From an uncultured Roseburia sp. (lineage in GTDB: Bacteria > Bacillota > Clostridia > Lachnospirales > Lachnospiraceae), in assembly GCA_947057405.1 (NCBI GenBank), contig CAMSEJ010000070.1:1-9517 (forward strand): DNA of 9,517 nt, written 5' to 3'. A model generated the notes under the pieces. It had not been told where the DNA came from. It ran no database searches and saw nothing but the letters and a program-made list of their open reading frames with translations. A program made the position numbers and the translations under genes. Below, one piece after another: positions 1-5,736 of the stretch; position 1 is the stretch's first letter; each line of letters opens with the position of its first letter.

Positions 1-46
1 AGATCATGCCATGTGACTGGAGTTCAGACGTGTGCTCTTCCGATCT
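1..46 (+). other. Illumina i7/TruSeq adapter left in the assembly
   Basis: Bases 13-46 match the standard Illumina TruSeq read-2 adapter exactly, from GTGACTGGAG to CTCTTCCGATCT. Bases 5-12 (CATGCCAT) sit where the 8-base i7 index belongs, and bases 1-4 (AGAT) match the end of the P7 primer. On the minus strand it translates to the well-known contaminant peptide KSTRLNSSH. This is library sequence and not genome. It shows that the contig end was built from an adapter-bearing read, so real sequence begins at about base 47. Confidence 0.98.
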
Positions 47-47
47 C

Positions 48-327
48 GTAGATTTAGAGAAAGCGTAGCCAGACAGAGGGCAGGGTATGCAGGCGGGGCA
101 TTGTGACTGGGTTTAGAGGGGCTTAAGTATCCCTCACAACCCAGCAATGCCCTGCCACGGATGGCAGGGCAAGCCACAACCGCGCCAGGGACGGCGCGTT
201 TGTGGCGGTTGCGTCCGCACCAGAACACCAAAAAGGGATACTTTAGCCCCTCTTAATCCAAGGAACACAGACCCGCCTGCATACCCTGCCCTCTGTCTGG
301 CGTATGCACACCACCACCCAAATCTAC
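48..327 (+). repeat. Large palindromic intergenic element, copy 1
   Basis: The core is 68-301 (234 nt). Bases 68-97 are the perfect reverse complement of 272-301, a 30-bp helix. Inside it, 108-134 pairs with 234-260 almost continuously, with two T-T mismatches and one G-T wobble. Weaker outward pairing joins 63-67 to 303-307, and GTAGATTT (48-55) to AAATCTAC (320-327). The centre holds two GC-rich hairpins, annotated separately. A second copy lies at 5334-5567 with compensated arm changes. The element ends 22 nt before fabZ and has no U-tract, so it is not a simple terminator. It may be a structured RNA carried in the fab transcript, a non-autonomous mobile repeat, or both. I do not recognise it as a named family. 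Confidence 0.9.
144..212 (+). other. Twin ANGGAN-loop hairpin module of element copy 1
   Basis: GCAA (144-147) can pair with TTGC (209-212) and closes a small junction with two hairpins. Hairpin 1 (148-171) pairs TGCCCTGCC with GGCAGGGCA around the loop ACGGAT (157-162); its A-T ends could also pair and leave a CGGA tetraloop. Hairpin 2 (173-206) has the lower stem GCCACA/TGTGGC, the upper stem CGCGCC/GGCGCG and the loop AGGGAC (187-192). Both loops fit A-N-G-G-A-N, the loop form preferred by CsrA/RsmA RNA-binding proteins. The structure is read directly from complementarity. CsrA binding is inference and no csrA gene is in the window. Confidence 0.7.
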
Positions 328-349
328 ACCAAAAAAGCGAGGAATCAAC

Positions 350-787
350 ATGTCAAAACTAACTACAAAACAAATTATGGAAATCATTCCGCATCGTCAG
401 CCGTTTCTTTTGGTGGATACGATTGAGGAATTAACCCCCGGCGTAAAAGCCGTCGGCAAAAAATGCGTTTCGTACAACGAACCTTTTTTTGCCGGGCATT
501 TTCCGAACGAACCCGTTATGCCGGGCGTTCTCATTATTGAAGCAATGGCGCAGGCAGGCGCGGTTGCCATTTTAAGCAAGCCGGAGAATCAGGGAAAAAC
601 GGCATATTTCGCCGGGATCAGCCAGGCGAAGTTTAAACAGAAGGTAGTACCGGGCGACGTGCTGACGCTGGAGCTTGAGATTATCAAAGAAAAAGGGCCG
701 ATTGGCATCGGAAGAGGAACCGCGAAGGTAGACGGCAAACTGGCTGCGTCTGCGGAACTGACATTTGCGATTGGAAGTGGAGAATAA
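350..787 (+). CDS. fabZ: 3-hydroxyacyl-ACP dehydratase FabZ
   Basis: This 145-residue cytosolic hot-dog-fold enzyme removes water from 3-hydroxyacyl-ACP to give trans-2-enoyl-ACP in the type II fatty acid elongation cycle. Visible signatures are IPHRQPFLLVD (residues 13-23) and FAGHFPNEPVMPGV (47-60) with the catalytic His50, followed by IIEAMAQAGA with the catalytic Glu64. The length is normal for FabZ. The ATG at 350 has GAGGA at 339-343, six bases upstream. No promoter is evident between the palindromic element and the start, so transcription probably enters from upstream. The stop lies 3 nt before the accDA start, which suggests translational coupling. FabA is unlikely because the sequence is short and of the FabZ motif type. 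Confidence 0.96.
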   Translation: MSKLTTKQIMEIIPHRQPFLLVDTIEELTPGVKAVGKKCVSYNEPFFAGHFPNEPVMPGVLIIEAMAQAGAVAILSKPENQGKTAYFAGISQAKFKQKVVPGDVLTLELEIIKEKGPIGIGRGTAKVDGKLAASAELTFAIGSGE

Positions 788-790
788 ATT

Positions 791-2497
791 ATGGCATCAT
801 TGTTAAAAAGAAAAAAATTCATCACAATTAAGGAAAAAGAGAGAGAACGAGAGAAGGATCCGACGGACGTGATTGTATGCCCTTCCTGCAAAAAAGAACT
901 GGTTAAATCAGAGGTTGTGGCAAATAAATATGTCTGCTATGAGTGCGGAAGCTATTTTCGCGTGCGTACCTCAAACCGGATCAGGATGGTTGCGGATCAA
1001 AAGAGCTTTGAACCCTGGTTTGATGAAATGGAATCGTTCAATCCGCTGGATTTTTCGGGTTACGAGGAAAAAATCACCGCCGCGCAGGAAAAAACAGGGC
1101 TTCATGAGGCCGTAACGGTCGGGGAAGCAAAAATTTACGGGGAACCGGTTGTGCTCGGAATCTGTGACGCAAGGTTTTTAATGAGCAGTATGGGGCATGT
1201 AGTCGGTGAGAAAATTGCTTCGGCGGTGGAGCTTGCGACGAAAAAACGCCTTCCGGTGATTTTGTTTTGCTGTTCCGGCGGCGCCAGGATGCAGGAGGGA
1301 ATTATTTCTCTGATGCAGATGGCAAAAACCTCTGCCGCACTGAAAAAACACTCCGATGCGGGGCTTTTGTATATTCCGGTTCTGACCGATCCGACGACCG
1401 GGGGCGTAACGGCGAGCTTTGCAATGCTTGGTGATATAATTTTAGCGGAGCCGGGAGCGTTGATCGGGTTTGCCGGGCCGCGCGTGATTGAACAGACCAT
1501 CGGGCAGAAGCTGCCGGAAGGCTTCCAGCGGGCAGAGTTTCAGCTGGAGCACGGATTTGTGGATGCGATTGTGGAACGGAAGGATCTGAAAAAGACGCTG
1601 TATCGGATTTTAAAGCTGCACCGGCAAAAAGAAGGGTATGCCAATTTTGAGACGGAATCGGAAAAGAAGTTTTTGCCAAGCGAACTGATGAAGGAGCGCA
1701 GCGCAAAAAGCAAGATGATGAATGCCTGGGATAAGGTGAAGGCGGTACGCGACGTCAGAAGGCTGTCTTCCGTGGATTATATAGACGAAATTTTTGACGG
1801 GTTTATGGAACTGCACGGCGATCGCCTGTTTCGGGACGATCCGGCGGTTGTTGGGGGGATTGCCGCGTTAGACGGGCAGCCGGTTACGGTAATCGGCGTG
1901 CATAAAGGCCGCGATTTGAAGGATTGTATGCGTCACAATTACGGGATGCCGTCTCCGGAAGGCTACCGGAAGGCGCTTCGTCTGATGAAGCAGGCGGAAA
2001 AATTTAACCGTCCGGTGATTTGTTTTGTCAATACGTCCGGTGCGTTTTGCGGCATGGAGGCGGAAGAAGGCGGGCAGGGCGAGGCAATTGCGCGGAACCT
2101 GTATGAAATGTCCGGCCTTACCGTACCGATTCTGTGTCTGATGATCGGAGAAGGCGGCAGCGGCGGCGCACTTGCGCTTGCAGTCGGCAACGAGGTTTGG
2201 ATGATGGAAAACGCCACGTATTCCATTCTTTCCCCGGAAGGCTTTGCCTCGATCCTCTGGAAAGACGGGAAGCGTGCAAAAGAGGCAGCGGATGTCATGA
2301 AGATTACGGCGCAGGATTTGTACCGTTTAAATGTTGTGGAGAAGATTATACCGGAATACGGCGGCGCGGATCAGGATGCCCTGCACGATATTTCCATGTT
2401 TATGAAGCACCATATGAGAAAGTTTTTGGAAAAATACAGCAATATGGACAGAGACAGTCTGGCAGAAGCGCGTTACAAGCGGTTCCGCAGCTTTTAA
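791..2497 (+). CDS. accDA: Fused acetyl-CoA carboxylase carboxyltransferase, beta-alpha (AccD-AccA)
   Basis: This 568-residue protein joins both carboxyltransferase subunits of acetyl-CoA carboxylase, which move the carboxyl group from biotin on BCCP to acetyl-CoA to make malonyl-CoA. Residues 1-29 are a highly charged leader. The AccD zinc ribbon has Cys30, Cys33, Cys49 and Cys52. AccD core motifs are SGGARMQEG (162-170) and PTTGGVTASFA (201-211). The AccA half starts near residue 312 (AWDKVKAVRD) and continues with LHGDR (341-345), EEGGQGEAIARNL (425-437), IGEGGSGGALALAVG (452-466) and SPEGFASILWKD (481-492). The usual long N-terminal segment of AccA is replaced by a short linker. No frameshift is involved, since the reading frame is continuous. 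The SD (GGAGA, 779-783) lies inside the fabZ 3' end. AccC and AccB are not in the window. Confidence 0.95.
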   Translation: MASLLKRKKFITIKEKEREREKDPTDVIVCPSCKKELVKSEVVANKYVCYECGSYFRVRTSNRIRMVADQKSFEPWFDEMESFNPLDFSGYEEKITAAQEKTGLHEAVTVGEAKIYGEPVVLGICDARFLMSSMGHVVGEKIASAVELATKKRLPVILFCCSGGARMQEGIISLMQMAKTSAALKKHSDAGLLYIPVLTDPTTGGVTASFAMLGDIILAEPGALIGFAGPRVIEQTIGQKLPEGFQRAEFQLEHGFVDAIVERKDLKKTLYRILKLHRQKEGYANFETESEKKFLPSELMKERSAKSKMMNAWDKVKAVRDVRRLSSVDYIDEIFDGFMELHGDRLFRDDPAVVGGIAALDGQPVTVIGVHKGRDLKDCMRHNYGMPSPEGYRKALRLMKQAEKFNRPVICFVNTSGAFCGMEAEEGGQGEAIARNLYEMSGLTVPILCLMIGEGGSGGALALAVGNEVWMMENATYSILSPEGFASILWKDGKRAKEAADVMKITAQDLYRLNVVEKIIPEYGGADQDALHDISMFMKHHMRKFLEKYSNMDRDSLAEARYKRFRSF

Positions 2498-2555
2498 CCG
2501 TGCCGTGGTTCTGTGCGATAAGGCTTTTTGATTGCAAATATAGGAGTAAATATAG

Positions 2556-3521
2556 ATGAAAACCAGAATATGTGGTACGGGGAGCGCGCTTCCCAAACGG
2601 GTAGTAAGCAATGAGGATTTGAGCAAAATTATGGATACCTCGGACGAGTGGATTAAAAGCCGCACGGGAATTGCCGCACGGCATCTGGCGACGGACGAAA
2701 CGCTGGCTGAACTTTCGGCGGCGGCAGCATCACAGGCGTTAGAAGAGGCCGGAATTTGCGCCAAAGATCTGGATATGATTCTGGCGGGTACGATTTCGGC
2801 GGATAATGTCCTGCCGTCTTTGGCGTGTGAACTGCAGCGGGAGCTTGGTGCAGATCATGCCGTTGCGTTTGACATTAACGCGGCATGCGCCGGATTTTTG
2901 TTTGCGCTGCAGACAGCCGACGCCTATATCAGAAGCGGGCAGTACCAAAATATCCTGGTTGTCGGCGGGGAAATTCTCTCGAAGCTTATGGACTGGAATG
3001 ATCGCTCTACCTGTGTTTTATTCGGTGACGGCGCCGGGGCGGCGGTTGTCTGTCCGGATGAAAACGGCGGGATTTTAAGCAGCGTACAGGGATCCGACGG
3101 CGCAAGGGGCGGCGTGCTTAGCTGCGGCGGCCGGAAAATCAACAATCCGTATGCTTCAAACAGCACGGCGCTGCCTTTTGTATCCATGGACGGGCAGGAA
3201 GTGTATAAATTCGCCGTGCGCACCGTGCCGAAAGCCATTATGGAGGCTGTGGAGCAGGCAGGGCTTGCCGTTTCGGAGATCGATCTGTTCCTGATACACC
3301 AGGCCAATATCCGCATTATCGAATCCGTTTCCAAACGTTTAAAGGTTCCGATGGAAAAATTCCCGACAAACCTTGCATCCTGCGGGAATATTTCCGCGGG
3401 GAGCGTACCGATCCTGTTAGACGACGTAAACCGGCGCGGCATGCTGCATAAGGGAGATAAGATTGTTCTTGCCGGATTCGGGGCGGGGCTTACCTGGGGG
3501 GCGTCTGTTCTGATATGGTAA
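2556..3521 (+). CDS. fabH: 3-oxoacyl-ACP synthase III (FabH)
   Basis: FabH condenses acetyl-CoA (or another short acyl-CoA) with malonyl-ACP to start each fatty acid chain. The 321-residue protein is full length. It shows the N-terminal SDEWIKSRTGI block (29-39), the active-site Cys111 in FDINAACAGF, His248 in LIHQAN and Asn278 in CGNISAGS, which together give the Cys-His-Asn triad. The C-terminal GFGAGLTWG closes the thiolase fold. The ATG at 2556 has AGGAG at 2542-2546, nine bases upstream. The 58-nt gap after accDA has no convincing promoter or terminator, so the gene is probably co-transcribed. Primer preference (acetyl or branched-chain) cannot be told by eye. Confidence 0.96.
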   Translation: MKTRICGTGSALPKRVVSNEDLSKIMDTSDEWIKSRTGIAARHLATDETLAELSAAAASQALEEAGICAKDLDMILAGTISADNVLPSLACELQRELGADHAVAFDINAACAGFLFALQTADAYIRSGQYQNILVVGGEILSKLMDWNDRSTCVLFGDGAGAAVVCPDENGGILSSVQGSDGARGGVLSCGGRKINNPYASNSTALPFVSMDGQEVYKFAVRTVPKAIMEAVEQAGLAVSEIDLFLIHQANIRIIESVSKRLKVPMEKFPTNLASCGNISAGSVPILLDDVNRRGMLHKGDKIVLAGFGAGLTWGASVLIW

Positions 3522-3537
3522 GCTGCGTCAAAGGCAT

Positions 3538-3543
3538 GGAGGG
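3538..3543 (+). promoter_or_regulatory. Ribosome binding site that decides the MarR-gene start
   Basis: GGAGGG sits four bases before the ATG at 3548. Two earlier in-frame ATGs, at 3515 (inside the fabH end) and 3536, lack a comparable Shine-Dalgarno at proper spacing. This favours 3548 as the main start, although 3515 would give a 164-residue protein overlapping fabH by 7 nt. Confidence 0.65.
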
Positions 3544-3547
3544 AATC

Positions 3548-4009
3548 ATGGAGCGGGAAAAGAAATCCGGTATGGATGAAGTTTTAAATGAGCTTTTGGT
3601 AAGGCTTTTTAAAAATATCATGGAAATTGAGGAAAAGTGGCTGATTACGCCCGAGTTCAAGGATATCAGCGTAAATGATATGCATATTCTGGAAGCGGTC
3701 GGGGTGAAGGAACCGAAAAGTATGTCCACGGTGGCAAAGCTGATGTCTGTTACGACGGGTACCTTGACAAAATCCATGGACGGTCTTTCAGAAAAAGGAT
3801 ATGTGATACGGGAGCGCGGAAAAAAGGATAAGCGGGTCGTGTTTGTGCTGCTGACAGAAAAAGGGCGCCGCGCTTACCGGCATCATGAGAAATTTCACCG
3901 AAATATGATCGCGCATATCAAAGGCGGAGTAGGAGAACATGAAACTACGGTATTAATATACGCGCTGGCGAAGCTGAATGATTATTTTAATGAAATTTAT
4001 CTGCAATAG
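3548..4009 (+). CDS. MarR-family transcriptional regulator, FabT-like
   Basis: A winged-helix MarR protein of 153 residues from the preferred start. Downstream of an N-terminal helix (VLNELLVRLFKNIMEIEEKW), it carries the MarR DNA-binding region: DMHILEAVG, then the helix-turn-helix STVAKLMSVTTGTLTKSMDGL, then the wing GYVIRERGKKDKRVVFVLLTEKG. A C-terminal dimerisation helix ends in YALAKLNDYFNEIYLQ. It lies 26 nt after fabH. MarR proteins next to fabH in Firmicutes (FabT, clostridial FabR) usually repress the fatty acid synthesis operon in response to acyl-ACP or acyl-CoA, so autoregulation of its own operon is the likely role. That is inferred from family and context. I see no FabT-type TTTGA-N-TATCAAA operator in the window; it would be expected at the operon front, outside the window. 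Confidence 0.85.
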   Translation: MEREKKSGMDEVLNELLVRLFKNIMEIEEKWLITPEFKDISVNDMHILEAVGVKEPKSMSTVAKLMSVTTGTLTKSMDGLSEKGYVIRERGKKDKRVVFVLLTEKGRRAYRHHEKFHRNMIAHIKGGVGEHETTVLIYALAKLNDYFNEIYLQ

Positions 4010-4063
4010 AAACCGCCTGCCGGGAATGATTTTTCAAACACGCTCAAGGAGGAGTAGATTATC

Positions 4064-5113
4064 ATGTTATATTTTGAAAATGATTATTGTGAAGGGGCGC
4101 ATCCTGCCATTCTGCAGAAGCTGACGGATACCAACATGGAAAAAGTATCCGGATACGGGACGGATCCGTATTGCGAATCGGCAAAAGAAAAAATCCGCAG
4201 AGCCTGCGACTGTCCCGGCGCGGATATTTATTTTCTGGCGGGCGGGACACAGGCGAATGCCGTTGTAATCGGGGCAATGCTGAAACGGTACGAAGGCGTT
4301 CTGGCGGCGTCTACGGGCCATATCGGATGCCATGAAGCCGGGGCAATTGAGTACACGGGGCATAAGGTCTTAGAGCTGCCGCATAAAGAAGGTAAAATTC
4401 AGGCGGATGCTTTGCGGGAATATCTTAAAGATTATTATGCGGATCAAAACCACGAGCATATGGTATTTCCGGGCATGGTTTACATTTCCCATCCGACCGA
4501 ATACGGGACGCTGTATACCAGGCAGGAGCTGGCAGAAATTTCCGCCGTATGCAGCCGGTACGAGCTGCCCCTGTTTTTAGACGGGGCGAGGCTGGGGTAC
4601 GGGCTGGCAAGCGACGGAACGGATGTCACATTGGCCGATCTGGCCGTCTATACGTCCGTATTTTATATCGGCGGAACAAAGGTTGGGGCATTGTGCGGGG
4701 AAGCAGTCGTATTTCCGGAAAAAGCCCCGGCACATTTCTTTACCATGATAAAGCAGCAGGGGGCGCTGCTTGCAAAAGGCAGGCTGCTGGGCATACAGTT
4801 TGACACGCTCTTCACCGATGATTTGTACCGCAAAATCAGCCGGAATGCAATTGAGACGGCAAATGCGCTCCGCAAGACACTCCGGGAAAACAGCTACCGC
4901 TTTTTTATAGATACGCCAACGAATCAGATCTTTATTATCCTGGAAAACGGGCAGATGGAACGGATAAGCAGGGACGTCAAATTCGGGTTCTGGGAAAAAT
5001 ACGACGATACGCACACCGTAGTGCGGATCGCGACCAGCTGGGCGACAAAGCCGGAAGAGATTCAGAATTTATCTGAGTTACTGGCAGCATACAGACACAG
5101 GGCAGACGTCTAA
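4064..5113 (+). CDS. ltaE: Low-specificity threonine aldolase-type PLP enzyme
   Basis: A 349-residue fold-type I PLP enzyme of the beta-eliminating lyase/threonine aldolase family. The family cleaves L-threonine or L-allo-threonine to glycine and acetaldehyde. Motifs in order: FENDYCEGAHPAIL near the N-terminus, the cofactor-binding loop AGGTQAN (59-65), the HIGCHEAGAIEYTGHK stretch (86-101) with the likely PLP-stacking His90, HPTEYGTLY (143-151), the PLP-nitrogen Asp173 in FLDGARLGYGL, and the Schiff-base Lys206 in FYIGGTKVGALCGE. The ATG at 4064 has a strong SD, AAGGAGGAG (4046-4054). It follows the MarR gene by 54 nt and precedes a strong terminator, so it may be the last gene of the same transcript. 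No functional link with fatty acid synthesis is apparent. A related aldolase specificity (phenylserine, for example) cannot be excluded. Confidence 0.88.
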   Translation: MLYFENDYCEGAHPAILQKLTDTNMEKVSGYGTDPYCESAKEKIRRACDCPGADIYFLAGGTQANAVVIGAMLKRYEGVLAASTGHIGCHEAGAIEYTGHKVLELPHKEGKIQADALREYLKDYYADQNHEHMVFPGMVYISHPTEYGTLYTRQELAEISAVCSRYELPLFLDGARLGYGLASDGTDVTLADLAVYTSVFYIGGTKVGALCGEAVVFPEKAPAHFFTMIKQQGALLAKGRLLGIQFDTLFTDDLYRKISRNAIETANALRKTLRENSYRFFIDTPTNQIFIILENGQMERISRDVKFGFWEKYDDTHTVVRIATSWATKPEEIQNLSELLAAYRHRADV

Positions 5114-5131
5114 CCGGCAAAACGCCGCCGG

Positions 5132-5178
5132 AAAGAGGTTGTGGCAGACGGGAAGGGCCGTCTGCCACAACCTCTTTT
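5132..5178 (+). terminator. Strong intrinsic terminator after the threonine aldolase gene
   Basis: Bases 5132-5151 are the perfect reverse complement of 5158-5177 (20 bp, no mismatch), with the six-base loop GAAGGG. The 3' arm ends in CTCTTTT. The A-rich foot on the other side (AAAGAGG) would allow some termination on the minus strand as well. It lies 18 nt after the aldolase stop. A small CCGGC/GCCGG hairpin (5114-5131) precedes it. Confidence 0.9.
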
Positions 5179-5324
5179 AGCTTGCGCTATTCATGGGTAA
5201 GATCCTAAAAATGTATTTGAAAAATCATTCCCGTCATCTGCACGCCCTACTTAGTACGGGATTTGTACCGAATTCGGTCAACGCAGCCTCAAAGCTGCTC
5301 TTAAAGCACATCTAAAAGCTTGCC
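5179..5324. other. Non-coding stretch before element copy 2
   Basis: No convincing gene, tRNA or promoter is seen here. It holds a small hairpin GCAGC-CTCAAA-GCTGC (5283-5298) and an operator-like imperfect palindrome at 5263-5281 centred on CCGAATTCGG. A TTGCGC (5182-5187) followed 18 bases later by TAAAAA is too weak to call as a promoter for the repeat element. Confidence 0.4.
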
Positions 5325-5609
5325 AAAGCAGCAGTCAGCCAGAGGGCAGGGGATGCGGCATTCGCCTTATAACAGGATTTAGTGGCTCTTAAGAATCCCG
5401 TTCGATCTCCAGCAATGCCCTGCCACGGATGGCAGGGCAAGGCGGAATGCGCCATGGACGGCGCATTTCCGGCGGTTGCGTCAGCATACAGGTACATAAA
5501 CGGGATACTTTAGAGCCACTTCATCCTGTTACACAGCGAACGCCGCATCCCCTGCCCTCTGGCTGACGGATCCTTACCACTTATCCTCCTCATCCCCAAA
5601 TCCTACAAC
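5325..5609 (+). repeat. Large palindromic intergenic element, copy 2
   Basis: The core is 5334-5567 (234 nt, the same length as copy 1). Bases 5334-5359 are the perfect reverse complement of 5542-5567. Inner helices continue as TTCGC/GCGAA (5361-5365 with 5536-5540), AACAGGAT with ATCCTGTT (5371-5378 with 5523-5530) and 5381-5400 with 5501-5520, the last with two mismatches. Similarity to copy 1 extends beyond the core: AAAGC just upstream (5325-5329 and 60-64) and a CCCAAATC-TACA-CAAA tail downstream (near 5595-5609 and 317-331). The orientation is the same as in copy 1. The element stands between the aldolase terminator and the sigma-A promoter of the next operon, so here it could be a free-standing transcript, although I find no clear promoter for it. 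Confidence 0.88.
5412..5479 (+). other. Twin ANGGAN-loop hairpin module of element copy 2
   Basis: GCAA (5412-5415) and TTGC (5476-5479) can close the module as in copy 1. Hairpin 1 (5416-5439) is base-for-base identical to copy 1, with loop ACGGAT (5425-5430). Hairpin 2 has the upper stem TGCGCC/GGCGCA (5448-5453 with 5460-5465), loop ATGGAC (5454-5459) and a lower stem continued by CGG-AA/TT-CCG with one bulged T. Its lower stem differs from copy 1 in sequence but still pairs, and the loop keeps A-N-G-G-A-C while the N position changes from G to T. The CsrA-type reading is inference. Confidence 0.68.
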
Positions 5610-5624
5610 AAACAAAATAAATTC

Positions 5625-5653
5625 TTGCATCCCCAACTCATTCCTCGTATAAT
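5625..5653 (+). promoter_or_regulatory. Sigma-A promoter of the HtrA-like/yhaM/rlmD operon
   Basis: TTGCAT (5625-5630) and a perfect TATAAT (5648-5653) are separated by exactly 17 bases. The upstream sequence is A/T-rich (AACAAAATAAATT). The expected transcription start is near 5660, about 77 nt before the start codon at 5737. Confidence 0.88.
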
Positions 5654-5674
5654 AAAGAATAGGCAAGTGATTCA

Positions 5675-5704
5675 CCGCCGCTTGCATCCCCGGCACAGCG
5701 GCGG
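5675..5704 (+). promoter_or_regulatory. 5' leader hairpin upstream of the HtrA-like gene
   Basis: CCGCCGC (5675-5681) pairs perfectly with GCGGCGG (5698-5704) across a 16-base loop. It lies in the predicted 5' leader, between the promoter and the SD AAGGAG (5721-5726). It has no U-tract, so it could affect mRNA stability or translation and does not look like an attenuator. No known riboswitch class is recognised. Confidence 0.5.
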
Positions 5705-5736
5705 TTCATACCGAATAAGTAAGGAGAAGAAATGGT

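Noticed and set aside
48..70. REP/BIME-type repeat, suggested by GTAG at 48-51 and 65-68
   Set aside because: The GTAG foot is absent at the matching place in copy 2, and REP units are far shorter. No RAYT transposase is in the window.
4..231. A 75-codon open frame on the - strand at the window start
   Set aside because: Its C-terminus (KSTRLNSSH) is translated Illumina adapter, and the rest is palindrome arm.
68..301. Palindromic elements as plain rho-independent terminators
   Set aside because: There is no U-tract after the 3' arm on either strand. The fold is far larger than a terminator and contains a structured centre, and copy 2 already has a separate terminator upstream.
147..362. 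A 71-codon open frame on the + strand across element copy 1
   Set aside because: It runs through the arms and hairpins of the palindrome and into the fabZ start. It has no Shine-Dalgarno and no protein-like composition, so it is a by-product of the repeat.
2496..2529. Possible terminator between accDA and fabH (AACC/GGTT hairpin, then TTTTT)
   Set aside because: The stem is only 4 bp and the T-run is more than ten bases away, so it would be too weak to count.
2924..3442. A 172-codon open frame on the - strand inside fabH
   Set aside because: It is a shadow frame opposite a confidently identified gene, with no family motif and no ribosome binding site of note.
5263..5281. Imperfect palindrome centred on CCGAATTCGG as a regulator operator
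   Set aside because: It is a single occurrence with no promoter next to it and no known regulator consensus. I list it only within the description of the gap.
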